Shown: positions 36,184-43,682 of the stretch, piece by piece | Layout: each line of letters opens with the position of its first letter | Position numbering within the stretch: the first letter of the stretch is position 1 | DNA from: Pseudomonas lini | Lineage (GTDB): Bacteria; Pseudomonadota; Gammaproteobacteria; Pseudomonadales; Pseudomonadaceae | Length of the DNA: 64,000 nt | Direction: 5' to 3' | Assembly (NCBI RefSeq): GCF_030812475.1 | Contig: NZ_JAUSSR010000002.1 | Location: 124,001-188,000 of the forward strand | Notes under the pieces: generated by a model | The model's database searches: none | Seen by the model: the letters and a program-made list of their open reading frames with translations, nothing else | What the model was told of the DNA's origin: nothing | Position numbers and translations under genes: made by a program

Positions 36184-36345
36184 AACGCCTCGTGCAGGTT
36201 GGCTCATGCCAGGGCAATAAACCCGTTGCCCGACGTTGGGTCTGCACCGCTCTGAAATGGCCGCTGCAAGAGCCGCAAGCCTATCAATTGCCATAGCGTC
36301 GCGTCCATCGCAATGCCTGCGTGGCATGCGCTCGTCCCGGATCTT

Positions 36346-36389
36346 TATTCACACTCGAAATAACAGGTATGTGGATCACTGCATTTATC
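36346..36389 (+). promoter_or_regulatory. NahR-type binding site before the permease gene
   Basis: TATTCACAC at 36346 and CATTTATC starting at 36382 repeat, with identical 36-bp offset, the two conserved blocks seen before nahG (TATTCACGC at 57256, TATTTATC at 57292). nah/sal promoters are known to carry an ATTCAC...TGAT-like NahR site upstream of -35. Placement about 200 bp before the permease start allows a leader of roughly 120 nt. Inferred from the shared pattern and the adjacent nahR. Confidence 0.6.
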
Positions 36390-36494
36390 CCGCTTGCCGC
36401 CTTGGCCATGATCGCTGCAATGCCCAAACTCTGAACGGTATACGTCACTCAAGACGACACGCCTATCGATCAGGCGTTGGGCAGCGCGCAACCT

Positions 36495-36516
36495 CCGCAG
36501 GTCTGTGAACCTGCGG
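36495..36516 (+). repeat. Hairpin in the permease leader
   Basis: CCGCAGGT and ACCTGCGG are perfect 8-bp arms around CTGTGA, ending 30 nt before the permease ATG at 36547. No T-run follows (CTCTATAACAATG), so it is more likely an operator or an mRNA hairpin than a terminator. Confidence 0.5.
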
Positions 36517-36546
36517 CTCTATAACAATGACAAAAAGAGCGATGCC

Positions 36547-37884
36547 ATGCGTACGATCGATGTATCAGCCCTGATTGACGGGGCACGTTTCAATGCCTTC
36601 CACGCGCGCGTACTGTTCTGGTGCGCGCTGATTATCATCTTCGACGGCTATGACCTGGTCATCTACGGCGTTGTCTTGCCCTCACTCATGGCCGAATGGG
36701 GGCTGAGCTCACTGCAAGCTGGAGCCTTGGGTAGCTGTGCGCTGGTAGGCATGATGTTGGGCGCGCTGTTTTTCGGATCAGTGTCTGACCGGATAGGCCG
36801 ACGTAAAACCATCATGATTTGCGTCACCCTGTTTAGCGGGGTTACAGCGCTCAACGGCCTGGCGCAGACTCCGGAGGCGTTTGCGCTGTGCCGGTTTGTG
36901 GCCGGCCTGGGTATCGGCGGGGTCATGCCGAACGTTGTCGCGTTGATGAACGAGTACGCGCCCAAGCGGTCGCGCAGTACCCTGGTTGCACTCATGTTCA
37001 GTGGTTACTCGTTAGGGGGGATGTTGTCTGCCGGCCTGGGCATGGTGCTGATCCCCCTGTGGGGCTGGCAAGCGGTGTTCTACGTGGCCTTGATTCCGCT
37101 GTTGGCATTGCCATTTCTGATACGACAATTGCCCGAGTCGATGGATTTCCTGCTGCGCACCGGGCAGACGATCAAGGCCCAGTCACTATTGGCGCAGGCC
37201 GTACCGGATCATGTGCCAGGCGCAACCGACCAGCTGAACCGCATCGCCGCCAAAGGCTCGAACGTCTCGATTTCACAGCTGTTCCGGGAGGGGCGCAAAC
37301 TGAGCACCTTCATGCTCTGGCTGGCGTTTTTCTGTTGCCTGCTGATGGTCTATGCACTGAGCTCCTGGTTGCCAAAACTCATGAGCGCCGCCGGGTACGG
37401 ATTGAACTCGAGCCTGGCGTTCCTGGTGGCGCTGAATCTGGGGGCGATCATCGGCGCGGTAGCCGGTGGATGGCTGGGCGATCGAATCGGCATTGGCAAG
37501 GTCTTGTTCGTCTTCTTCTGTTGCGGGGCGTTGGCCCTGAGTCTACTTGCGCTCAAGGCGCCATTACCTGTGCTCTATTTGCTCATTGCCGTCGCCGGTG
37601 CGTGCACCATTGGCACGCAAATCCTGGCCAACGCCTGTACCGTCCAATACTACCCGCCGCAGATACGGGCCACCGGCCTCGGTTGGGCGATGGGCGTGGG
37701 TCGCACCGGTGCAATCATTGGTCCGCTGCTGGGCGGCGCCTTGCATGCCTCTTCGCTGCCGTTACAGGCGAGCTTCCTCATCTTCGCCATTCCGGGATTG
37801 GTCGGGGCCATCGCTATTCTGGTCTTTCTGATGCAGAACGCTTCGAGCCGTCAGGGCACGGCGTCCCGGCAATATTCGCACTGA
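36547..37884 (+). CDS. AAHS-family aromatic acid/H+ symporter (BenK-like)
   Basis: MFS permease of 445 aa from the aromatic-acid symporter branch. The N-terminus MRTIDVSALIDGARFNAFHARVLFWCALIIIFDGYDLVIYGVVLP strongly resembles BenK, with the essential DGYD motif of helix 1. The loop 2-3 motif is FGSVSDRIGRRKTI and loop 8-9 has GWLGDRIGIGKV. The ATG at 36547 (GAGCG upstream) matches the family start; an ATG at 36505 would add 14 unlike residues. Next to nahR and with a NahR-type site upstream, salicylate is a likely substrate, benzoate an alternative. Confidence 0.9.
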   Translation: MRTIDVSALIDGARFNAFHARVLFWCALIIIFDGYDLVIYGVVLPSLMAEWGLSSLQAGALGSCALVGMMLGALFFGSVSDRIGRRKTIMICVTLFSGVTALNGLAQTPEAFALCRFVAGLGIGGVMPNVVALMNEYAPKRSRSTLVALMFSGYSLGGMLSAGLGMVLIPLWGWQAVFYVALIPLLALPFLIRQLPESMDFLLRTGQTIKAQSLLAQAVPDHVPGATDQLNRIAAKGSNVSISQLFREGRKLSTFMLWLAFFCCLLMVYALSSWLPKLMSAAGYGLNSSLAFLVALNLGAIIGAVAGGWLGDRIGIGKVLFVFFCCGALALSLLALKAPLPVLYLLIAVAGACTIGTQILANACTVQYYPPQIRATGLGWAMGVGRTGAIIGPLLGGALHASSLPLQASFLIFAIPGLVGAIAILVFLMQNASSRQGTASRQYSH

Positions 37885-37926
37885 TAATGTCAGGTGTTGG
37901 AGTGACGCTATTCATCAATAGCGCTC
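37873..37926 (+). promoter_or_regulatory. Orphan NahR-type promoter element at permease 3' end
   Basis: TATTCGCAC at 37873, then TATTCATCAATAGCGCTC at 37909-37926. The second block is identical at 17 of 18 bases to TATTTATCAATAGCGCTC at 57292-57309 before nahG, and the 36-bp offset between blocks is the same. It overlaps the permease stop codon and points rightwards, but only the end of the opposite dmpR gene lies downstream. Inference: remains of a salicylate-type promoter separated from its gene. Confidence 0.6.
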
Positions 37927-37991
37927 TCCCAATGGCGACTGAGCTATCGAGATTCAGGTAACGACGGCTTGTACTGGAATGACAACTGCCT

Positions 37992-39683
37992 CTAGCCCCC
38001 GGGCCCGATTTTTTTCAGGCGATAGTCTAAAGCCGGGCGGCTTAGACCCAGTAGGCGTGCGGCCCCGGAGACGTTCTGCTTGGACTGGCGCATAGCCTCT
38101 TGTATCAGGCTGTCCTCGATCTGATCGAGGCTCAGACCGCTGGCCAACAGCTGGCTTATCCAGCTGCCCTCACTATTTCCCGGCTCGATCAGAACGCCCT
38201 CCGATGAGATCCTTTCGCTGGTCATCTGTGACTCGTCAGGCGGCCGTGGGAACAGTGCCGATACGCTGATGCTTTCATTGGGTTCGGTGAGGATGATGCC
38301 GCGCTCGATGACGTTCTCCAGTTCGCGGATATTGCCCGGCCAGTTGTAATTCAGGCAAGCCTCCAGGGCCTTGTCGGAAAGGCCCAGGGTTTTTTTTGCA
38401 TACTCCTGGTGAAAACGCCGAAGGAAGTGCTCGGTCAATAGAGGGATATCCTCACGACGTTCACGCAGTGCCGGAATCGACACCGGAAAAACATTGAGCC
38501 GGTAGTACAAGTCGGCGCGGAAACGTCCGGCCTTGACCGCCTCTGCCAGGTCTTCGTGGGTAGCAGCGATGACCCGCACATCAATTTGGCGTGTGTGATT
38601 GTCGCCAACCCGTTCCAGCTCGCCCTCTTGCAGCACACGTAGGAGGCTGGCCTGTGCGCGAGGGCTTAGCTCAATCACTTCGTCAAGGAAAATGGTGCCC
38701 TTGTTGGCCCGCTCGAAGCGGCCCATTCGCGACTGGTTGGCCCCGGTGAAGGCACCTTTTTCCACGCCGAAAAGCTCTGCTTCGATCAGGTCCGGGGGAA
38801 TCGCGGCGCAGTTCACCGCGATGAAGGGCTCGTTGGCGCGCTTGCTGCGTAAATGAACGCTGCGCGCGATGACTTCCTTACCCACGCCAGTCTCACCAAG
38901 CAGCAGCACCGAGACTTTGCCTTGGGCGGCTTTTTCCATCATGGTGCGCACGTTCTGGTAAGCCGGGGTCTTGCCAATGCCGTAGTACTGGCCCTCCTGC
39001 TTGTCAAGATTGGTTCGCAGAGACATCAATTGAGATTGCAGTTCGTAGAGTTCCTCGATGATCGGGTCGCTCTTGAAGTACTGCTTGAAGCTCTCGGCGT
39101 CTTCCCACTCTTCGGCTGGCTTGCCAATGACGCGGCATTTGTCACCGCCGCAGCTGCGACAGCTGACTTCCTTGAAGATGATTTCGCGACCCATAAACGC
39201 CGAGGAATAAGCGCATGCGTAACCGACCAGAGTCCAGCACGCAGGGGCCTGCATCTCTTCTACCCCAGCCTGAGAGACTTCCACCTCAAAGGAGTCGATC
39301 CACTCCACCTCAACGTAAAAGCGTCCGCTTTCCTTGTCGATAACGACTTCAATGGGGCGCACCTTGACCAACCCTTTGAGTGAGTGCAACTGCGGGCCGG
39401 CGAGAAATATAGTGTATTCGCTGGCATCGGGGCGAAGCTTGCGGGCCAGTTCAGCGTCCTTCAAACCGGATTGATAACCCAAGCGTAGAAAAAAGCCCTT
39501 TGCCCTTTCAGTGCCCAGGGTGTTGACCATCTCGCGGCGGAAGTTGGCCATCGCCGACACCTGCAAGAGCAGCATGCGTTGCTCACCCAGCCAAACTTTG
39601 CCTTCTGAACTCTGGAAATGGATGAGCCCCGAAAGGTCCTTGATGTCTGCATATTGAACTTCGGGTTTAGGGTGAGTCGGCAT
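37992..39683 (-). CDS. dmpR: Phenol-responsive sigma-54 activator DmpR
   Basis: XylR/DmpR-family activator of exactly the DmpR length (563 aa). The N-terminal sensory domain (XylR_N, V4R with C175, C178, C183 of EVSCRSCGGDKC) binds phenols directly; a B-linker (about 212-235) leads to the AAA+ domain with Walker A GETGVGKE (263-270), the sigma-54-contact GAFTGA (310-315) and Walker B GTIFLDEV (329-336). The Fis-type helix-turn-helix ends the protein (SGAARLLGLSRPALDYRLKK). The Walker-B region reads FLDEVIELS where DEVxELS is usual for DmpR. It is divergent from the dmp operon. Confidence 0.95.
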   Translation of the reverse strand: MPTHPKPEVQYADIKDLSGLIHFQSSEGKVWLGEQRMLLLQVSAMANFRREMVNTLGTERAKGFFLRLGYQSGLKDAELARKLRPDASEYTIFLAGPQLHSLKGLVKVRPIEVVIDKESGRFYVEVEWIDSFEVEVSQAGVEEMQAPACWTLVGYACAYSSAFMGREIIFKEVSCRSCGGDKCRVIGKPAEEWEDAESFKQYFKSDPIIEELYELQSQLMSLRTNLDKQEGQYYGIGKTPAYQNVRTMMEKAAQGKVSVLLLGETGVGKEVIARSVHLRSKRANEPFIAVNCAAIPPDLIEAELFGVEKGAFTGANQSRMGRFERANKGTIFLDEVIELSPRAQASLLRVLQEGELERVGDNHTRQIDVRVIAATHEDLAEAVKAGRFRADLYYRLNVFPVSIPALRERREDIPLLTEHFLRRFHQEYAKKTLGLSDKALEACLNYNWPGNIRELENVIERGIILTEPNESISVSALFPRPPDESQMTSERISSEGVLIEPGNSEGSWISQLLASGLSLDQIEDSLIQEAMRQSKQNVSGAARLLGLSRPALDYRLKKIGPGG

Positions 39684-39827
39684 GCGGATGCCCCAATTTT
39701 ATTTTTAGAAAGCTGAAGCACCTGAGGTATCCAGGCAACAAGTGGATTCAGCGGGGACGCCCATTGGTTTTTGCGACCGCAACAGGCACAACGTCATTCA
39801 CCATTTCTGCTTTTCGGCAGATGAAAG

Positions 39828-39842
39828 TCAATCAAATGCTGA
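39828..39842. promoter_or_regulatory. Candidate DmpR upstream activator site 1
   Basis: TCAATCAAATGCTGA. It shares TCA-N(1-2)-CAAATGCTGA with sites 2 (reverse orientation) and 3. Its centre is about 200 bp upstream of the -24 element. Confidence 0.55.
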
Positions 39843-39877
39843 CCCGAGCCGGAAGATTGTGCTGAGTCGCATTCTGT

Positions 39878-39895
39878 CTTCAGCATTTGCTGAAG
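39878..39895. promoter_or_regulatory. Candidate DmpR upstream activator site 2 (palindrome)
   Basis: CTTCAGCATTTGCTGAAG is a perfect 8-bp inverted repeat around TT. Its reverse complement contains TCAGCAAATGCTGA, the same core as sites 1 and 3. Its centre is about 51 bp from site 1 and 30 bp from site 3, close to whole helical turns. Confidence 0.65.
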
Positions 39896-39909
39896 TGCTT
39901 CGAAGCGAT

Positions 39910-39924
39910 TCACTCAAATGCTGA
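39910..39924. promoter_or_regulatory. Candidate DmpR upstream activator site 3
   Basis: TCACTCAAATGCTGA differs from site 1 at one base only. It is the site nearest the promoter, about 120 bp from the -24 element, a normal distance for XylR/DmpR enhancers. Confidence 0.55.
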
Positions 39925-40035
39925 GAAAAGCGCTTGAAGGCCCGAACAGGCGCTTGCCCATCCTCACCTTGCAGTACTCCGCAAGACTATTAAAAATACA
40001 TATAAAACAGCATCTTGCATGAATATTCAGGCAAG

Positions 40036-40050
40036 TGGCACAGGCTTTGC
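40036..40050 (+). promoter_or_regulatory. Sigma-54 (-24/-12) promoter of the dmp operon
   Basis: TGGCACAGGCTTTGC matches the RpoN consensus TGGCAC-N5-TTGC completely, with GG at 40037-40038 and GC at 40049-40050. Transcription should start near 40062, about 30 nt before the dmpK ATG. It needs a DmpR-type activator, encoded divergently. Confidence 0.92.
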
Positions 40051-40091
40051 GTTGGACCCTATGCCAGCAACCAGCCAAGGACTCTGCCGAG

Positions 40092-40361
40092 ATGAATGCC
40101 TCTCTTATCCCCTTCGATCAGATGACCCGCTTTATCCGCGTTCGTAGCGAGCCTGATGCGCGGTTCGTCGAATTCGACTTTGCCATCGGTCATCCGGAAC
40201 TGTTCGTTGAACTGGTACTGCCGCACGAGGCCTTCAAAACATTCTGCCAACACAACCGTGTGGTGCAGATGGACGCAGCGATGTGCCGGGCAGTGGATGA
40301 AGACATGGCCAAGTGGCGCTTTGGTGATATCGGACGACGCTCAGCGAGCGAACGACGTTAA
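40092..40361 (+). CDS. dmpK: Phenol hydroxylase assembly subunit P0
   Basis: Small protein of 89 aa (family about 90) needed to assemble active phenol hydroxylase, probably by helping iron insertion into the oxygenase. The conserved core IPFDQMTRFIRVRSEPDARFVEFDFAIGHPELFVELVLPHEAF and the C-terminal DEDMAKWRFGDIG are characteristic. The ATG at 40092 gives the family N-terminus (AAGGA about 10 nt upstream); an upstream in-frame ATG at 40035 lies within the sigma-54 promoter and is excluded. First gene of the operon. Confidence 0.93.
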   Translation: MNASLIPFDQMTRFIRVRSEPDARFVEFDFAIGHPELFVELVLPHEAFKTFCQHNRVVQMDAAMCRAVDEDMAKWRFGDIGRRSASERR

Positions 40362-40407
40362 ACACAAGCGATAACCGGACACACAACAACAAGACGGTAC
40401 GGTTGAT

Positions 40408-41409
40408 ATGAACATAGAAATCAAAACGACTACGGCGCAGCCTCTGCGCCACACTTATGCCAACTTGCAACGGCGCTTTGGTGATAAACCTGCGAGCCGT
40501 TATCAGGAAGCCAGCTACGACATAGAGGCGACCACCAACTTCCATTATCGGCCGCTGTGGGACCCTCAGCGCCAACTCAATGATCCTGGCCGCACAGCGA
40601 TTCGCATGGTCGATTGGCACGCGGTCACCGACCCGCGTCAGTACTACTACGGTGCCTATGTGCAGACCCGCGCGCGGATGCAGGAAGCCACCGAGCATGC
40701 CTATGGCTTCTGTGAGAAACGCAGCCTTCTGAGCCGTCTGCCCGAGGCGCTGAGGAACAAGATCCTGCGCTACCTGGTGCCACTGAGGCATGCAGAGATG
40801 GGTGCCAACATGAACAACAGCGGCATCGCCGGGGACTGTATCGCGGCCACCATGACGCAGATGCATATCTATCAGGCCATGGATCGCCTGGGCATTGGCC
40901 AATACCTGTCGCGTATCGGCCTGTTGGTCGGTGAGGGCAGCGCTGATGCGTTGGATCAAGCCAAGGGTTACTGGATGGATGACCCCATCTGGCAAGGCCT
41001 GCGCCGCTACGTCGAAGACAGCCTGGTGATCAAGGATTGGTTTGAACTCACCCTGGCGCAGAACCTGCTGCTGGATGGCATGAGCTATCCGCTGATGTTC
41101 CAGCGCTTCGACCAGCAATTGGGCGAAGAGGGGGCCGGGGACGTGTCGATGCTCACTGAATTCATGCGCGACTGGTACGCCGAAAGCGTTCGCTGGGTCG
41201 ACGCCATGCTCAAGGTGGTGCTGGCCGAAAGCGCCGATAACCGCGAGCTGATCCAGGCCTGGGTAGATGTCTGGGAGCCGCGAGTCTATGCCGCCCTGCA
41301 ACCGTTGGCTGAAGCGGCAACCGGGCAGGCAGCCCTGGATGAGGTACGCGCCGCACTGGCCGTGCGCCTGCAGAAACTCGGTCTGCGCAGCCAGGGAGTG
41401 CCGGCATGA
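40408..41409 (+). CDS. dmpL: Phenol hydroxylase oxygenase beta subunit P1
   Basis: Non-catalytic beta subunit (333 aa) of the soluble diiron multicomponent phenol hydroxylase; it pairs with DmpN and DmpO in the (alpha-beta-gamma)2 oxygenase. It belongs to the ferritin-like family and carries the characteristic RRFGDKPASRYQEASYDIEATTNFHYRPLWDP and ARMQEATEHAYGFCEKR stretches. It lacks the ExxH pairs of the active subunit, as expected. Its stop overlaps the dmpM start (ATGA). Confidence 0.95.
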   Translation: MNIEIKTTTAQPLRHTYANLQRRFGDKPASRYQEASYDIEATTNFHYRPLWDPQRQLNDPGRTAIRMVDWHAVTDPRQYYYGAYVQTRARMQEATEHAYGFCEKRSLLSRLPEALRNKILRYLVPLRHAEMGANMNNSGIAGDCIAATMTQMHIYQAMDRLGIGQYLSRIGLLVGEGSADALDQAKGYWMDDPIWQGLRRYVEDSLVIKDWFELTLAQNLLLDGMSYPLMFQRFDQQLGEEGAGDVSMLTEFMRDWYAESVRWVDAMLKVVLAESADNRELIQAWVDVWEPRVYAALQPLAEAATGQAALDEVRAALAVRLQKLGLRSQGVPA

Positions 41410-41678
41410 AACAGCTCGCCTTTATCGTGTTTCAGGACAATGACAACGCCCGTTATCTGGTGGACGCCATCACCGAGGACAACCCTCACGCCGAGGTCCA
41501 GCACATGCCGGCGATGATCCGGATTCAGGCCGAGAAGCGCCTGGAGATTCGCCGGGCGACGGTGGAAGCAAAAATCGGTCGCGAATGGGATGTCCAGGAA
41601 ATGCTGATCGACGTGGTCAGCATCGGCGGCAACGTGGCAGAGGACGACGACAGCTTCGTTCTCGAGTGGAAGAACTAG
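41406..41678 (+). CDS. dmpM: Phenol hydroxylase activator P2
   Basis: Cofactorless coupling/effector protein of 90 aa that binds the oxygenase and tunes the diiron site (MmoB/DmpM family). Typical segments are AFIVFQDNDNARYLVDAITEDNP, IRIQAEKRLEIRRATVEAKIGREWDVQEMLIDVVSIGGNV. It overlaps dmpL by 4 bp and precedes dmpN by 10 bp. Confidence 0.95.
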   Translation: MKQLAFIVFQDNDNARYLVDAITEDNPHAEVQHMPAMIRIQAEKRLEIRRATVEAKIGREWDVQEMLIDVVSIGGNVAEDDDSFVLEWKN

Positions 41679-41688
41679 GAGGCAGACC

Positions 41689-43242
41689 ATGACAACGCAG
41701 AAGAAAAAACTCAGCCTGAAAGATAAGTATCAGTACCTGACCCGTGACATGGCTTGGGAGCCAAGCTATCAGAAGAAGGCTGACATCTTCCCGGATGAAG
41801 ACTTCGAAGGCATCAAGATCGTCGACTGGGACAAGTGGGAAGATCCATTTCGCCTGACCATGGATGCCTACTGGAAATACCAGGCGGAGAAGGAAAAGAA
41901 GCTCTATGCGATCTTCGACGCCTTCGCCCAGAACAACGGCCACCAGAACATCTCCGATGCCCGCTACGTGAATGCCCTGAAACTCTTCCTCTCTGGCGTT
42001 TCACCGCTTGAGTACGGCGCGTTCCAGGGTTACTCCAGGGCTGGTCGGCAGTTCAGTGGTGCAGGTGCGCGAGTCGCCTGTCAGATGCAGGCGATCGACG
42101 AACTGCGCCACGTACAAACACAGATTCACGCGATGAGCCATTACAACAAGCACTTCAACGGACTGCATGACTTCGGTCACATGCATGACCGGGTGTGGTT
42201 CCTCTCGGTGCCCAAGTCGTTCTTTGACGACGCGCGCTCGGCCGGTCCGTTTGAGTTCCTTACTGCCATCTCGTTCTCTTTCGAGTACGTGCTGACCAAC
42301 CTGCTATTTGTACCTTTTATGTCCGGTGCCGCCTACAACGGCGATATGGCCACGGTCACCTTCGGCTTTTCCGCGCAGTCGGACGAAGCGCGACACATGA
42401 CCTTGGGCCTGGAAGTGATCAAGTTCATGCTCGAACAGCACGAAGACAACGTGCCGATCATCCAGCGCTGGATCGACAAGTGGTTCTGGCGCGGTTATCG
42501 CCTGCTCAGTCTGGTCGGCATGATGATGGACTACATGTTGCCGAACAAAGTCATGTCCTGGGCCGAAGCCTGGGAAGTCTATTACGAGCAAAGCGGCGGC
42601 GCATTGTTCAAGGATCTCGAGCGCTACGGTATCCGTCCGCCCAAGTACCAGGAACAGGCGAATATCGGCAAGGAGCACATCACCCACCAGATCTGGTCGA
42701 CCTTCTACCAGTACAGCCAGGCTACCAACTTTCACACCTGGATTCCCAGCGACCAGGAGCAGCAATGGCTCGCGGAGAAATACCCGGATACTTTCGATCA
42801 ATACTACCGCCCGCGTTTCGATCACTGGCAGCAACAGCATGCCAAGGGCGAGCGTTTCTACAACCATACCCTGCCGATGTTGTGTCAGGTATGTCAGGTG
42901 CCGCCGCTATTCACCGAGCCGGACGACCCAACCATGCTCAGCCACCGGCAGATCATGCATGAAGGCGAGCGCTATCACTTCTGCTCGGATGGCTGCCTGG
43001 ACATCTTCCAGTTCGAACCGGAGAAGTACGTCCAGGCCTGGTTGCCGGTGCATCAGATCTACCAGGGCAACTGCGAGGGCAGCGACGTACAAACCGTGGT
43101 GGAGAAGTACTACCACCTGAAAACCGGTGTGGACAATCTCGAGTACGTCGGCTCGCCCGAGTATCTGCGCTGGCTGGCCTGGAAGAAACTCGGCACCCCG
43201 CAAGCGCCCGCTGGAGCGGACAGCAAGCTCGACGCTGCCTGA
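41689..43242 (+). CDS. dmpN: Phenol hydroxylase oxygenase alpha subunit P3
   Basis: Catalytic subunit (517 aa) that hydroxylates phenol and methylphenols to catechols at a carboxylate-bridged diiron centre. All six ligands are readable: E108, E138 and H141 (DELRH), E199, E233 and H236 (DEARH). A C-terminal segment has the MLCQVCQVPP and HFCSDGCLDIFQFEPEKY zinc-like cysteines found in this family. A perfect AGGAGG precedes the ATG. Length is normal. Confidence 0.97.
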   Translation: MTTQKKKLSLKDKYQYLTRDMAWEPSYQKKADIFPDEDFEGIKIVDWDKWEDPFRLTMDAYWKYQAEKEKKLYAIFDAFAQNNGHQNISDARYVNALKLFLSGVSPLEYGAFQGYSRAGRQFSGAGARVACQMQAIDELRHVQTQIHAMSHYNKHFNGLHDFGHMHDRVWFLSVPKSFFDDARSAGPFEFLTAISFSFEYVLTNLLFVPFMSGAAYNGDMATVTFGFSAQSDEARHMTLGLEVIKFMLEQHEDNVPIIQRWIDKWFWRGYRLLSLVGMMMDYMLPNKVMSWAEAWEVYYEQSGGALFKDLERYGIRPPKYQEQANIGKEHITHQIWSTFYQYSQATNFHTWIPSDQEQQWLAEKYPDTFDQYYRPRFDHWQQQHAKGERFYNHTLPMLCQVCQVPPLFTEPDDPTMLSHRQIMHEGERYHFCSDGCLDIFQFEPEKYVQAWLPVHQIYQGNCEGSDVQTVVEKYYHLKTGVDNLEYVGSPEYLRWLAWKKLGTPQAPAGADSKLDAA

Positions 43243-43312
43243 TGCATTGCCCCGGTTCGGGGTGGCGCTGCCACCCCTGACACCCCTATTCCAAGAACAA
43301 GAGGGTCAACTC

Positions 43313-43672
43313 ATGACTGTTAACGCCATCAGCGAATACAGCGCCACTCCGCGCGACCTGCAAGCCAATTTCAATGGGATGCAGCTGCTCTACGTCTATT
43401 GGGAAAAGCATCTGATTTTCTGTTCGCCCTTTGCCTTTCTCGTCGCCCCTACAATGACTTTTTCCGAGTTCATCGACCAGATCCTCAAGGACGCGATCAA
43501 AGCCCATCCGGACAGCGCCAGTGTCGATTTCTCCGCAGCCGTCTGGACCCTCAATGGCGAACGTCTGACTCCAGACCACGCCGCGAGCCTGGAGGCCAAC
43601 GGTGTCGATCACAAGAGTCTGCTGCGCCTGAACACACCGGGCCTGTCCGGTATCCAGGGTTCTTGCTGCTGA
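43313..43672 (+). CDS. dmpO: Phenol hydroxylase oxygenase gamma subunit P4
   Basis: Small structural subunit (119 aa) of the phenol hydroxylase oxygenase. It is recognised by MQLLYVYWEKHLIFCSPFAFLVAPTMTFSEFIDQILKDAI and the C-terminal HKSLLRLNTPGL. Start ATG at 43313 (GAGGGTCAACTC upstream) gives the family N-terminus; the open frame reaches back into dmpN in another frame but that part is not used. It lies 70 bp after dmpN and 10 bp before dmpP. Confidence 0.95.
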   Translation: MTVNAISEYSATPRDLQANFNGMQLLYVYWEKHLIFCSPFAFLVAPTMTFSEFIDQILKDAIKAHPDSASVDFSAAVWTLNGERLTPDHAASLEANGVDHKSLLRLNTPGLSGIQGSCC

Positions 43673-43682
43673 GAGGTGTGCC

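Larger units (their letters stand above)
36184..36546. promoter_or_regulatory. Divergent region nahR / aromatic permease
   Basis: A 363-bp gene-free stretch. It holds a NahR-type site at 36346-36389 facing the permease and a hairpin at 36495-36516 just before the permease start. No convincing small gene was seen; short open frames here lack ribosome sites. Confidence 0.6.
39684..40091. promoter_or_regulatory. dmpR-dmpK intergenic control region
   Basis: This 408-bp gene-free stretch contains three related upstream sites (39828-39842, 39878-39895, 39910-39924), an AT-rich bend-like segment at about 39990-40015 and a consensus -24/-12 promoter at 40036-40050. The layout is that of DmpR-controlled Po: activator sites about 110-210 bp upstream, a DNA-bending stretch, then the sigma-54 promoter. 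Confidence 0.8.

Noticed and set aside
40035..40091. An upstream start for dmpK at 40035
   Set aside because: That ATG would lie at the sigma-54 -24 element, upstream of the expected transcript start; 40092 matches the family N-terminus.
43127..43312. An upstream extension of dmpO into the dmpN gene
   Set aside because: It is out of frame with dmpN, unlike the DmpO family, and a ribosome site precedes the ATG at 43313.
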